64,000 nt of DNA from Larkinella sp. C7 (GTDB lineage: Bacteria; Bacteroidota; Bacteroidia; Cytophagales; Spirosomataceae), in the NCBI RefSeq assembly GCF_006149005.1, contig NZ_VBSL01000012.1, positions 62,001-126,000 of the forward strand, read 5' to 3'. The translations under genes were made by a program, and so were the position numbers. Positions 35,668 to 44,643 of this stretch are shown here, one piece after another (position 1 is the stretch's first letter; the number at the start of each line of letters is the position of its first letter). The notes below the pieces were generated by a model. That model was not told where the DNA came from, did not search any database, and was given only the letters and a program-made list of their open reading frames with translations.

Positions 35668-35712
35668 AAGTACAATTTCGTACAAATTCTGATACGTAAC
35701 GAACTTGTACTT
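35668..35712 (+). promoter_or_regulatory. Probable promoter/operator of the head operon
   Basis: The gap between the terminator and the gene at 35719 carries an 8-bp inverted repeat (AAGTACAA at 35668 and TTGTACTT at 35705). It also has tandem 10-bp near repeats, TACAATTTCG and TACAAATTCT. A promoter is needed here; the repeats may be its regulator site. Confidence 0.45.
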
Positions 35713-35718
35713 CCGACA

Positions 35719-36672
35719 ATGGGACAACTCAAAGATTTTTTAAGCACCACGCAGAGCGCCGACGCTCAAAAATTGCGCGTTCCGGTGGGCACGAAGCGGC
35801 TGCCCAAAGCCGCCTTTATTGCTCTGGCGCTCGTACCAAAAAACACCTTGCCTGAATTCGGGGAGCAGTACACGCCCATCGGTGGCTCTGCAACCACTCT
35901 GACCCACCTCAACATCGTTTCTGCCCTTTTGAACCTGGTCCTCAACGGCCGGGGGTATTTCTTTGGCAACGGTGTCGTCAACGGCAAGCGGGGTAAGCCG
36001 AAGGAAATGACGGAATCCGCGTTGTACGGTACCCGCACGAAGGCCCGGCCAACCGGCGAGCTGGAAGAGATGTGCGAATTCAAGTTCAAGCAGTTTTACA
36101 TGAACAAAGAGTTCTTCAACGAACTGCGCGCCAATTCCACGGAGTACGATTACTACATGTTCACCGACAAATCGGTCGAGGTGGTTCGCTATGACATCGA
36201 CGAGCCGACGATCGACGGGGTAGGTGACGATGTGACGGGCAACATTGCAGATGAAATTGCGGGTGGCTTTAACATCACGTATTCCCGCGATGGCCAGATC
36301 ATTCCGGTATTCGGCGAGTTTGAAAAAGAGGTCGCGGTATCGAAAGCCTCCTTCACCTTTGACACCGTGACTGCCACGACGCTGGTTTCAACCCTGGGCG
36401 GCAAAGTCTTCACCATGACGGCCGGAGCGGGCGGTTCGCTGGCATTCGCCGTCAACGAAGACGTCGAAGCGGGCGTTCTGGCTTTCTCCATTTTCACGTC
36501 CACCGGTGAGGCAATCCCGGGCGGTCAGCCGGTAACCATCAGCTCCGCGACTGGACTGGTGACGGTAGGCAACGGCATGACGGCCGGTACCTACAAGTAC
36601 AAAGTAGCCGTCGAAAACGCCACCGGTGTGTTCGGCGAGCGTGAATTCTCCATCAAAGTAAACCCGGCATAA
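35719..36672 (+). CDS. Putative major tail tube protein with Ig-like C-terminus
   Basis: 317 residues. The first 200 are an alpha/beta domain of unclear fold with a conserved basic start (KLRVPVGTKRLPKAAFIALA). The last 90 form an Ig/cadherin-like module (AGVLAFSIFTSTGEAIPGGQ region), as found fused to phage tube and capsid decoration proteins. It is the first gene after the terminator and is likely to be made in large amounts. Tail tube is the best guess; a head decoration protein is the alternative. Confidence 0.5.
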   Translation: MGQLKDFLSTTQSADAQKLRVPVGTKRLPKAAFIALALVPKNTLPEFGEQYTPIGGSATTLTHLNIVSALLNLVLNGRGYFFGNGVVNGKRGKPKEMTESALYGTRTKARPTGELEEMCEFKFKQFYMNKEFFNELRANSTEYDYYMFTDKSVEVVRYDIDEPTIDGVGDDVTGNIADEIAGGFNITYSRDGQIIPVFGEFEKEVAVSKASFTFDTVTATTLVSTLGGKVFTMTAGAGGSLAFAVNEDVEAGVLAFSIFTSTGEAIPGGQPVTISSATGLVTVGNGMTAGTYKYKVAVENATGVFGEREFSIKVNPA

Positions 36673-36682
36673 TCCTTCAGGA

Positions 36683-38641
36683 ATGCTATCGATCGCACAA
36701 ATAACGCCGTATTTATCACTGGGAGCCGATCAGGCTCCCAGTGATAAATTGCGGCATGCCTTTTATTCAGAAAGTATCCTCCTGCGGGCGCATCTGGAGA
36801 AGGTTTTCGATAAAAAGTACCCGGATTATTTGGACATAAACCGTCCAAAAGAAAAGAAAGAATACAAGGATTATCGGAAGAAAATATACAAAAACCCTTT
36901 CAAGGGGCTGAAAACCCGCGTCATCAAGACGCTGGATTACATCCAGCAGGCGGATGATTTCGAGGTGGCCTGGAAGTCGCTGGAAAATGTCACCGAGTCG
37001 CTTCAGTCGTATGCGACCGATTCTAAATTCTCGGTCGACGGCTCGTTTCAGAACTGGTTTTTCGAGCGGGTACGTCCGCGATACGTCAACGATCCAAACT
37101 CGGTGATGGTCGTTCTGCCCGGTCAGCAGCCTGCATCGGAAACGGAGTATGTGAAACCCCAGGCGTTTCTGATTGGCTGCGACAAGGTGTATGCGCACCG
37201 GAAGGCCACGTTTGCCGTTTTGGAATCGCCGGAAACGACGATCATGGCGGATGGAAAAAAGGGAAAGATTTTCTTTTTCCTTGATCACGACAGCTACACC
37301 ATTGCCCGGCAGATTGCCAACCAGCCGACGGAAAAAGGTCAGGTTGCTATCAACTGGGAAATTCTGGGAGTGGCCAGCGAAATCGTTCTGGATCCGGAAG
37401 GAAAAGAAGTGGTCGTTCAGACCTTCAGACCTCCGTTGCACAACTGCCCGAAAATGCCTGCCGTCAAAATCGGCAAGGAGCTGGTGAAATCCAACGATGC
37501 CGGTGAGGAGCTGTACGAGTCGATTCTTACCGATGCGCTGCCGTTCATCGAACTGGCACAAGGGACCCAGAACGACATTCAGGTCGAACTGAATTTCCAC
37601 GTCAGCAGCGAGGAGTGGCGGTATGCGTCGAAGCGGTGCCCGGATGCGGATTCGTCCGATCCGAACAACCGGTGTATCGACGGCAACAAAACGGTTCGCA
37701 GCGAAGACGGAACCGCCGTGATCGGCTTTAAAACCTGCGAAAAATGCAAGGGTACAGGGTCTGGTGTTTCGGGGTCTGGCTTGGGTTACATTCTGGTAAC
37801 GCCGGATACGAAAACCAGCTTCGGAGACTCCGAGAAGTCAAGCAACATGCCCATTCCGCCGGGCGGCTTTATCCCGCGCTCGATCGAGCCGCTGGTCAAG
37901 CTGGTGGAGGAATACAAACGCTACAAAGAGGAGGCTTATCAGGAAATCAACATGCAGTTCCTGATGAAAACGCCGTACGATGAGTCGGGGGTTTCCAAGC
38001 GGTTCGACCGGGAGGAGCTATACCGGGAACTCAACACCCAGGCCGCTCACCTCTGCGATTTGCTGGCGATCGGTTTTGCTTTCATTGCCTATCTGCGCCA
38101 CAAAGAAAAAGCGGTTGACCAAATCCCGGCCGTATTGGTACCGGTGCGGTTCAATCTGGAAAATGCCGAGCTGACCCGCGAGGAGCTGGTAGAAGCGGTT
38201 GACAAGGATTTCGATTCGAACCTCCGCGCTCCGCTGGAAAAGAAACTCATCGCTTACCAGACCGGCGAAGATTCGGACTACTTCAAAAAGTACGAACTCC
38301 GCGAGCTTCTCAATCCCTATCCGGGCAAATCGCCGGAAGAGCTGCTTTTTATGGCCGCATCCGCCCGGACGCTGATTGCGCCGAACAGTCCGCAAATGCA
38401 GGCGATGCTCGAACGGGTGTGGTTTGCTATCAATTTCGACGGACTGGTAAACGACTGTTTGCGGTCAGACAAAGGTTTCTGGGATTTATCCATTGAACAG
38501 AAGTACGAAAAACTACTGGCTGAGAATAAGAAACTCATCGGGGATCTGGCTAATCCGATGATCGGTCCGGATGGGAAACCCGTCGTTGGGCCGGTTCAGT
38601 TGGCTCCGCCGGTTGATATCACCAATTACTCGCAAACCTGA
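36683..38641 (+). CDS. Portal protein
   Basis: 652 residues, long for a portal, directly before the minor head gene with a TGATG overlap. Portal-like features are a helical N-terminus, a central clip/stem region and a long C-terminal helical region (EELLFMAASARTLIAPNSPQ). A zinc-finger-like insert with four Cys sits in the middle (CPDADSSDPNNRC and CEKCKGTGSG). The portal forms the 12-fold ring through which DNA passes. The assignment rests mainly on order (portal, minor head, scaffold, capsid) and size. Confidence 0.65.
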   Translation: MLSIAQITPYLSLGADQAPSDKLRHAFYSESILLRAHLEKVFDKKYPDYLDINRPKEKKEYKDYRKKIYKNPFKGLKTRVIKTLDYIQQADDFEVAWKSLENVTESLQSYATDSKFSVDGSFQNWFFERVRPRYVNDPNSVMVVLPGQQPASETEYVKPQAFLIGCDKVYAHRKATFAVLESPETTIMADGKKGKIFFFLDHDSYTIARQIANQPTEKGQVAINWEILGVASEIVLDPEGKEVVVQTFRPPLHNCPKMPAVKIGKELVKSNDAGEELYESILTDALPFIELAQGTQNDIQVELNFHVSSEEWRYASKRCPDADSSDPNNRCIDGNKTVRSEDGTAVIGFKTCEKCKGTGSGVSGSGLGYILVTPDTKTSFGDSEKSSNMPIPPGGFIPRSIEPLVKLVEEYKRYKEEAYQEINMQFLMKTPYDESGVSKRFDREELYRELNTQAAHLCDLLAIGFAFIAYLRHKEKAVDQIPAVLVPVRFNLENAELTREELVEAVDKDFDSNLRAPLEKKLIAYQTGEDSDYFKKYELRELLNPYPGKSPEELLFMAASARTLIAPNSPQMQAMLERVWFAINFDGLVNDCLRSDKGFWDLSIEQKYEKLLAENKKLIGDLANPMIGPDGKPVVGPVQLAPPVDITNYSQT

Positions 38642-39477
38642 TGGAGGAACTGGAGGATATCATCGATCTGAACAACAACATGGCCGTTTGGGATGCGGAG
38701 TTTCTGACGGCACTGGCGGCCGTCAATGGTCAGGTACTGGATTCGCTGAATGGTCTGATCGACCGGCTGAGCTTCAACGGAAAGGCAACCACACCGGCCG
38801 AAATGCGCGCCAACATGCGCGAGGTGACGATGTGGCGGGCAAATATCATTGACCTGGTGAATCAATCAGGAATGCGGGATGCGGTACGGGTTCTGGTGAA
38901 CCGCATGGGTCAGGGCACGGCCCGTCTCAATACGTACTTCGAAAAGATCGATGCGTCGTTTTCACCCGAACCGTACCGCATGCTGCTGGAGAATCTGACG
39001 ACTCAAACCGTCTCACTGCTGACCGGCTCGGTTGTCGATTCGGTGTATGGCCGTCAGCTGGGAGATGTGCTGGACTGGCACGTGCTGACCAAGTCGACCG
39101 GTGCCGAGGTTCGATCGGTTTTGAGGGAGAAGCTGACGGAAGGTTCGATCCTTTCCAAAGACTTACACCGGGTTGCCAGCGACGCACTGTATACCTACAG
39201 TCGCGGCTACACGATGGCAGTAGCTGAGGGCCTTGGACTAAAGCACTTCTTTTTCATGGGAACGGCTATTACCACGACACGCAAGTTTTGCAACGAGCGT
39301 ATCGGGAAAGCCTTTTCGCAAAAAGAAGTAGAAGCCTGGGCCGATCTGACCTGGTCAGGGAAAAATGAGGCTACGACCAAAACGACGATATTCTGGTATT
39401 GCGGGGGCTACAATTGCCGCCACCGCTTACTGCCGATTTCTAAATCAATGTTCAACCAATTTCAAAACCAAAACTGA
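38641..39477 (+). CDS. Minor head protein (Mu gpF / SPP1 gp7-like)
   Basis: 278 residues. The C-terminal half matches the head-morphogenesis domain: RKFCNERIGKAFSQKEVEAW, then WSGKNEATTKTTIFWYCGGY and NCRHRL, the conserved Cys/His ending of this family. The protein enters the procapsid with the portal and aids DNA packaging or ejection. It overlaps both neighbours by TGATG junctions. Confidence 0.85.
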   Translation: MEELEDIIDLNNNMAVWDAEFLTALAAVNGQVLDSLNGLIDRLSFNGKATTPAEMRANMREVTMWRANIIDLVNQSGMRDAVRVLVNRMGQGTARLNTYFEKIDASFSPEPYRMLLENLTTQTVSLLTGSVVDSVYGRQLGDVLDWHVLTKSTGAEVRSVLREKLTEGSILSKDLHRVASDALYTYSRGYTMAVAEGLGLKHFFFMGTAITTTRKFCNERIGKAFSQKEVEAWADLTWSGKNEATTKTTIFWYCGGYNCRHRLLPISKSMFNQFQNQN

Positions 39478-39854
39478 TGTCAAAATCCATTGAAGAGCTA
39501 AAGCCCAGTGACCGGGTAATGATTCGGCTGGGTGAAAAATCACACTTTGACCCCACTACAGGTGAAAAAGTCGTCGTGGAAAAGGCCAAAGAAATCGATG
39601 TGCCCTACTCGTATTTTCTGGAAGTGACCAAACACGATTCAGATTACAATGCGAAAAATGACTACTCCAAACCCCTGGGACGTACTGTAAAGCTGATTGG
39701 CACCGCCGAGTTTGAAGGGGTAGTAACAGAGTTCGGGGAAAAAGTCGATGTCGCCAACACCGTTCCTTTGGACAAAACCAAGAAGAAAGGAAAAGGGAAA
39801 GGTAAGGAAGAAGGTGCCGGTGATGGCGATTCAGACGAAGATCCTGAAGAATAA
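39477..39854 (+). CDS. Small head-region protein with an acidic, Lys-rich tail
   Basis: 125 residues. An ordered first part (MSKSIEELKPSDRVMIRLGE) is followed by a low-complexity end rich in Lys, Gly, Glu and Asp (KKKGKGKGKEEGAGDGDSDE). Disordered charged tails are common in scaffolding helpers and head assembly factors. Function unknown. Confidence 0.55.
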   Translation: MSKSIEELKPSDRVMIRLGEKSHFDPTTGEKVVVEKAKEIDVPYSYFLEVTKHDSDYNAKNDYSKPLGRTVKLIGTAEFEGVVTEFGEKVDVANTVPLDKTKKKGKGKGKEEGAGDGDSDEDPEE

Positions 39855-39958
39855 GATTTAATCGTTTTGGCGGTTTCAAAAAACCGTCCGTGACGGCGAT
39901 CCGTCGACCTGGCTGAAAGGCAAACCACTTTTAAACTGGCCGTAAGGCAAATCGTGAA

Positions 39959-40786
39959 ATGCAATTAAAAGAACTCTTTAAAAAACTGGCGACCCGAGCG
40001 GGCGTAAACGCAACGGAAGCAAAACTGACTGCAGCGATCGACGCTCTACCCGAACTGGATGTTGATGATGACCTGGTTGCAAAGCCACTCATCGACAAAC
40101 TTATTACAGAGGAGGAAGCAGGAAATCGCCCCACGTTGAAAAAGAAATTTGCTGCTGAAGCCTTAAATGGAGCCGATGCCATAATTGATCCAATTTTGGC
40201 AGAACTCTTCACGCCGGAAGAAATCGAAGCCTTGAAAAAAGAGGAAAAGGCAACGATGAAGAAAATCGGCAAGCTCGCTACCAAAGCGAAAGAGTTGAAA
40301 ACGGCCGGCGGAAATCCAACCGATACCGCCAAGGCTATCGCTGACCTGAATACCGAAATCACCAAGTTGAAAACCGAAAAGGAATCGGAAGTCAACACGC
40401 TGAAAAAGCTGCATGAAGAGGAACGGTACTTTGATCGGCTGGCCAGCAAAGTGATCCGTCGTAGCGATGTAGTCGACTACGCCAAGGCGAAAGAAGGTGT
40501 TCGGGTTGTGGCTGATTTCAAAGACACATTGAACACCGTTGGCGGGATTCTGGACATCACGACCGGGAAAATCATGCAAAAGGCAGATCCATCGATGGAA
40601 TTATACATTGATAACAAAGCCGTTACCGCTGATTTGCTGCTTGAAAAAACGCTGACGGAAAACGAGTACCTCAAAAAGTCAGAAGGCCCGGGACCTGCCG
40701 GATCCATCACCGTTCCCGGTGGCGGAAACGAAGGCCAGATGACGGAAGCGCAAAAGCGAAACGCTGAGCGATTTAAACAACAATAA
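39959..40786 (+). CDS. Putative scaffolding protein
   Basis: 275 residues, highly charged and mostly helical, with a coiled coil at about residues 85-160. It lies just before the major capsid gene, the standard place for a scaffold. The C-terminus is Gly-rich and then basic (MTEAQKRNAERFKQQ), which would suit capsid binding. Sequences of scaffolds vary too much to confirm by eye. About 100 bases before it contain no gene. Confidence 0.65.
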   Translation: MQLKELFKKLATRAGVNATEAKLTAAIDALPELDVDDDLVAKPLIDKLITEEEAGNRPTLKKKFAAEALNGADAIIDPILAELFTPEEIEALKKEEKATMKKIGKLATKAKELKTAGGNPTDTAKAIADLNTEITKLKTEKESEVNTLKKLHEEERYFDRLASKVIRRSDVVDYAKAKEGVRVVADFKDTLNTVGGILDITTGKIMQKADPSMELYIDNKAVTADLLLEKTLTENEYLKKSEGPGPAGSITVPGGGNEGQMTEAQKRNAERFKQQ

Positions 40787-40863
40787 CACCCGGGCGGAAC
40801 CGGGAGCTAGATTCCGTACCGCAGCCTGTCGGACACAGGCAATCGTAACTTGTAAACCTTAAA

Positions 40864-42003
40864 ATGGCATCAGGCTTAAACATTGCAGCGGCTCGAATTG
40901 CGACGGCCGCAATCAATCACACGCTGGGAAACCGTAAAAAGTTCTCTCCGTTGGGCGCTGTTCAGGCGGCCCGCTCTCCCCAATTATCGGAGCTCATCAA
41001 AGAAATGAATCCGAAAAACGCCAAGAATGACAACCGCTTGTCGATCATTCAGGGGCAATCCACTCCCCAGGCGAGGGTGACGTTGAACTACCGGCCGCAA
41101 CACGAAGCGACGGTGAAAACCTCGCGGACGGTTGCCAACGGCTCCAACCCGGTAGGGGCTACGGCTTTAAACGTTGATTACAACACGCACCGCGAGTTGG
41201 ACTTGACGTACCGCACGGTTGATTTGATGGCGTTGGAGAAAGAAGCAGAAACGTACCTGCAGAAACTCAACGCCGGACAGCTGACGGTGAACCTGCCGGG
41301 CTTCCAATTGCTCAGCGACATGGGTGACCAGATTATGCGGAAATCAGACAGCGTTCTGGTGAATGTTAACACCTCGGTCCTGACCGCCATTATTTCTGCT
41401 GTCGGTGGCAACCTGTTGCTGGGAACTTCAAGCAATACGGCGGTACAGAACATTCAGGCATTCAATTCGGACGGCTCAGTCAATCCGAATGTGATGGACT
41501 GGTTCAACAACATGCGGACGGTTCACCAGTTCGAAGGTCGTCCGATTGTCATCGGTGGTCTGAAAGCCCTGACGTATTTCAGCCGGAAGAAAATCGTCTC
41601 TCCAGCTGCCATCGGTTACGATTTCGCCAAAGTGTTCGCGGAACTGGATGTAGAATTCTACTACGATCCGCTGGTCGATACCCTGTCGGGGCAAGATCAC
41701 ATCATTGTGATCGATCCGGGTGCTTTCTGCATGGAAACGATCGCCGAACACGAAGATGTAATCATGCAGCAGAAGGTGGCAAACACCACCTACGGTTCGG
41801 CGACAATCTCGGTTGCCCAAACCGATGCACCAACGTTTTCACTGGATATGGATATCCGGGTGAAAGAAGAGGATCTGGCCTATCCGCAGTGGACAATCAC
41901 CCCGTCCATCCATTTCGGCACGTTTGCACGGCCCGCCGGATACCACAAAAATTACGATGGATGGGAAACCGTCACCGGAGTTTTCCGCGCCAAACTAATC
42001 TAA
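40864..42003 (+). CDS. Major capsid protein
   Basis: 379 residues, a normal size. The N-terminus is Ala-rich and flexible (MASGLNIAAARIATAAINHT). A long E-loop-like region and a beta-rich peripheral domain follow, with FYYDPLVDTLSGQDHIIVID near residue 260. It lies directly after the scaffold gene and before a small head protein gene, and is followed by its own hairpin. The HK97-type fold is an inference from order, size and composition. Confidence 0.8.
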   Translation: MASGLNIAAARIATAAINHTLGNRKKFSPLGAVQAARSPQLSELIKEMNPKNAKNDNRLSIIQGQSTPQARVTLNYRPQHEATVKTSRTVANGSNPVGATALNVDYNTHRELDLTYRTVDLMALEKEAETYLQKLNAGQLTVNLPGFQLLSDMGDQIMRKSDSVLVNVNTSVLTAIISAVGGNLLLGTSSNTAVQNIQAFNSDGSVNPNVMDWFNNMRTVHQFEGRPIVIGGLKALTYFSRKKIVSPAAIGYDFAKVFAELDVEFYYDPLVDTLSGQDHIIVIDPGAFCMETIAEHEDVIMQQKVANTTYGSATISVAQTDAPTFSLDMDIRVKEEDLAYPQWTITPSIHFGTFARPAGYHKNYDGWETVTGVFRAKLI

Positions 42004-42011
42004 TCACCTTC

Positions 42012-42052
42012 ATTTTCAGCTACCAGATATAAGGTGTCTGGTAGCTGAAAAT
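42012..42052 (+). terminator. Hairpin after the capsid gene (attenuator-like)
   Basis: A perfect 16-bp inverted repeat (ATTTTCAGCTACCAGA and its inverse) with a 9-base loop lies 8 bases after the capsid stop, without a T run. It may protect the abundant capsid mRNA or partly end transcription. Confidence 0.6.
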
Positions 42053-42087
42053 AGGGTATCAACTCCATTTTTTAAACCTGCTTTTTC

Positions 42088-42597
42088 ATGGCTTGGGTCA
42101 TCACTAAATTAGGTAAAACCATCAAAGCCGTTGACGGCTCGGATGTTCGGGTTTTTACGAACCCGGTATTTCTTCTTTTTGCCGCAGCGGTTTTTCCGAC
42201 GGTGCCGGTTCCCTGCGTAGAAATCAGCCAGGGTGGTAAATCTCTGCAACTGACCGGGGCATCGATCACCACGATTGACGGCGCGGCTCCAGCTGGTTCA
42301 CTGGCGGGGATTCTCGATCAGCTACTGGTGACGCCTGCTGGCAACACCTCAGCGCAGACGGCGGCAACAGGTACGAACTACACGACTTTTGCTTCGCAGG
42401 TCTGTAGCCAGTTGACGCTGTTCAACAACACCGCTGCAGCCATCGATGTCCAGCAGGGCGGGGCAGGAGCTGCGGTTTCGGTACCAGTCGGCGCTTCGTT
42501 CACGTTCGTGGGCATTACCAACGCCAACCAGCTGGGCGTTCGGCGGACCGACACGAGCAACACGCAGGTCACCGTCGGCGCCCGCTGGCAGGCCTAA
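42088..42597 (+). CDS. Putative head decoration protein
   Basis: 169 residues, Ala/Thr/Val-rich and beta-structured, with strands such as AAAIDVQQGGAGAAVSVPVG. It has no Cys-rich or signal motif. A small beta-rich protein right after the capsid gene is usually a capsid cement or decoration protein, or a head-completion factor. No family signature is evident. Confidence 0.55.
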   Translation: MAWVITKLGKTIKAVDGSDVRVFTNPVFLLFAAAVFPTVPVPCVEISQGGKSLQLTGASITTIDGAAPAGSLAGILDQLLVTPAGNTSAQTAATGTNYTTFASQVCSQLTLFNNTAAAIDVQQGGAGAAVSVPVGASFTFVGITNANQLGVRRTDTSNTQVTVGARWQA

Positions 42598-42667
42598 GCT
42601 TTCCGACTAATTCACCCATTCATCACCAGTAGCCGGCGCGGTGTCGGCTACTCTTTTCAAACTTCTC

Positions 42668-42859
42668 ATGGATTCGCAATTAACCCAATCGGCTACGTCT
42701 TTGACAGAAGAAGCCGCAAAAACCATTTTTGAAGGCCTGACAAACGAAGGCTTTACGGCTGGCGACAAAATTGAAATTGTTCGGGCGGTCGGTGCGCTGA
42801 TCCGCACGGATCTGGACAACCAAATCGCGGCTCTCACCAAAATCCGATCCTCCATCTAA
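42668..42859 (+). CDS. Small helical protein
   Basis: 63 residues from the ATG at 42668 (MDSQLTQSATSLTEEAAKTI...), wholly helical by eye. Its stop overlaps the start of the holin-like gene (TAATG). Function unknown. Confidence 0.55.
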   Translation: MDSQLTQSATSLTEEAAKTIFEGLTNEGFTAGDKIEIVRAVGALIRTDLDNQIAALTKIRSSI

Positions 42860-43353
42860 TGGATTTGAAGTTTAAAAAACCGGCGAACGCTCCGCAGCTG
42901 AGCGACGCCCCGGAGGTCGAAATGCCTTCGCATGAACCGGAAGACAATCCCGAAAAGTGGTATCACCGGTTTTACAGCCTGCGGGTCCTTATGGGACTGG
43001 CCATTGCTTTTCTGGCGTTCTGGGTGCTGGCCGACTGGACTGGATGGACGGCGGCCCGGATGCGGCCCGGTCAGATCGTCTACAGCAACGAGATGGTTCA
43101 GCTCTGGACTGCGGCTTACCGGCTGGTTTTTGTCATTTCTGTGGCGGTGGCAATCATCCGCTTAACGATACCGATTTTAACGGAGTACTGGCGACAGGAT
43201 GCTTCTACGGCGATCGATGCAACTACGGATTTTAAAAAGCTCACCCCTCAACAACGATTATGGTTTTCGTTCGCTGTCTTACTTGCCTTCTGTTACTTAT
43301 TTGTACAGTTGCTTCTGGTCAAACTGCCCGAATCGCTGAGCGTCGGGCCGTAA
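42859..43353 (+). CDS. Holin-like protein with three membrane helices
   Basis: 164 residues with a charged N-terminus and hydrophobic segments at about residues 36-57, 82-106 and 138-158 (VLMGLAIAFLAFWVLADW, LVFVISVAVAIIRLTI, FSFAVLLAFCYLFVQLLL). Its last 94 bases overlap the start of the lysin gene in another frame. Holins permeabilise the inner membrane and trigger lysis. The class cannot be assigned without comparison, but the number of helices and the position support a holin. Confidence 0.6.
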   Translation: MDLKFKKPANAPQLSDAPEVEMPSHEPEDNPEKWYHRFYSLRVLMGLAIAFLAFWVLADWTGWTAARMRPGQIVYSNEMVQLWTAAYRLVFVISVAVAIIRLTIPILTEYWRQDASTAIDATTDFKKLTPQQRLWFSFAVLLAFCYLFVQLLLVKLPESLSVGP

Positions 43354-43814
43354 TTGGTGCGGCCACCAAATACGTCGGGATCCGGGAAACCGGCAACAAC
43401 CGGGGTAAACCGGCTTCGCTGTTCATGACGCCCTACGGCTACCCGCCGGGCACCGCCTGGTGCGCGCTGTTTGTCCACCACGTTTTTACCATTGCCGGAG
43501 TTTCACATGGCGTGAAAGGTGCTGCTCTGGCCGCGAACTGGTCAGTCCCGGCTGCCGTCATCGTCAACCGGGCAGGAAAGCTCACCGGTTCGAAAGTGCC
43601 GGTAGCGGGTGACCTGGTGCTGTTTCGGTTTCAGGGCAAGCGCATCGATCACATCGAATTGATTGTCCGCTGGTCAATCGACGAGGATGAAACCTACTTC
43701 TTTTCCATCGGTGGCAATACCTCCAATCCATCGAACCCCAAACAGGAGGGAGTTTATATTAAAAAGCGATCGAAAAGGGAAGCCTACATGGTGGTGAACC
43801 GGATCGATCTGTAG
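43260..43814 (+). CDS. Exported endolysin-type peptidase (CHAP/NlpC-like)
   Basis: 184 residues. An N-terminal signal sequence (VRCLTCLLLLICTVASGQ) suggests Sec export independent of holin pores. The catalytic domain has a Cys in TAWCALFVHHVF and a His in RIDHIELIVR, with an ordering like cysteine amidases/endopeptidases of the CHAP or NlpC/P60 superfamily. It would cut peptidoglycan peptide bonds at the end of infection. It overlaps the holin-like gene by 94 bases. Confidence 0.8.
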   Translation: MVFVRCLTCLLLLICTVASGQTARIAERRAVIGAATKYVGIRETGNNRGKPASLFMTPYGYPPGTAWCALFVHHVFTIAGVSHGVKGAALAANWSVPAAVIVNRAGKLTGSKVPVAGDLVLFRFQGKRIDHIELIVRWSIDEDETYFFSIGGNTSNPSNPKQEGVYIKKRSKREAYMVVNRIDL

Positions 43815-43845
43815 TGATTTTTTAACCGTAACTGTACTTAATCAA

Positions 43846-44253
43846 ATGAAATTTCTCAAACTCAAAGAGCTGTATTTGCTCGTTCCGCTTTTGGTTCTCA
43901 TGGCGGCACGGCCGTGGCGATCGGCCAATCAGGTGCTTGGACTCGTTCCGCCCGTCGACTCGGTTTCCTCCGTTGGATTTGATCAGGATAGCGTCCTGAT
44001 GCAACCGGTGCAAATTGTCTTGCCGCAGTCCGCAGTCGATACGATTTCCACCCGCATTGCCGAGCGGGATTCTCAGAAAGTGGCATTAAAAGACCGGCTA
44101 CACAGTACCGAAAAGGAAATCGCCAAAACCGAAAAACAGATTCAGGCCAAGGAAAAGGAGCTGAGGAAAAAGCAGGAGAACCTCGTTACCCTGGAGGAAA
44201 TCTACGACATGGAGGATCGCCAGCGCCAGCGAAAGGACCACGACTTTCCCTAG
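43846..44253 (+). CDS. Membrane-anchored coiled-coil protein (first half, before amber codon)
   Basis: 135 residues to the TAG. An N-terminal hydrophobic helix (YLLVPLLVLMAARPW) is followed by an extended region, then a coiled coil of about 60 residues (KDRLHSTEKEIAKTEKQIQA). The same frame continues directly after the TAG with a muramidase-type domain, so the natural product may be a 265-codon anchored lysin, shortened at this stop. Alone, the first half resembles a spanin-like or signal-anchor protein. Confidence 0.6.
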   Translation: MKFLKLKELYLLVPLLVLMAARPWRSANQVLGLVPPVDSVSSVGFDQDSVLMQPVQIVLPQSAVDTISTRIAERDSQKVALKDRLHSTEKEIAKTEKQIQAKEKELRKKQENLVTLEEIYDMEDRQRQRKDHDFP

Positions 44254-44643
44254 CTCAAAATAAGCAAACGCGAACGCTGGGCCCAGTGCATTGCCCGGAT
44301 CCGGTCTGCCGGTTTTCGCTTTCCTGAAACCGCCTGCGGGATATCCTTTCTGGAAACTGGCGGTTGGCAGGAGAAAGACCGGATGACGAGGTACAACAAC
44401 TGGTTCGCGTTCAAGAAAAACAGTCGGAACCTGCATGCCGACCTCGGGAAAAGCAGCTACTGCATCTACGCAACCGTAGGGCATTCGCTGACTGATTACC
44501 GCCTTTACGAGCAGATGGTGATCGAAAAGTACGGCATTCGAACAGAATCCGCTTACCGGTCGCACATCGCTACCCACTACGCTTACGACCGGCGCTACGG
44601 TCAAAAACTCCAAAAGGCAATCGAGCATACCAAGACTTTATGA
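44254..44643 (+). CDS. Glucosaminidase-like lytic domain (second half, after amber codon)
   Basis: In frame with the preceding gene, the 129 sense codons after TAG encode a domain with CGISFLETGGWQEKDRMTRY, then NNWFAF. This matches N-acetylglucosaminidase enzymes (catalytic Glu in the LETG strand, then the NN-F segment), ending with YDRRYGQKLQKAI. The first ATG in this frame is at 44383 and would omit the catalytic Glu. There is no ATG, GTG or TTG between the TAG and 44383. So this part is reached by amber readthrough, or it is a broken gene. Confidence 0.65.
   Translation, partial: LKISKRERWAQCIARIRSAGFRFPETACGISFLETGGWQEKDRMTRYNNWFAFKKNSRNLHADLGKSSYCIYATVGHSLTDYRLYEQMVIEKYGIRTESAYRSHIATHYAYDRRYGQKLQKAIEHTKTL

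Noticed and set aside
44383-44643. Independent lysin gene from the ATG at 44383
   Set aside because: It lacks the catalytic Glu strand SFLETGG, which is encoded upstream in the same frame.
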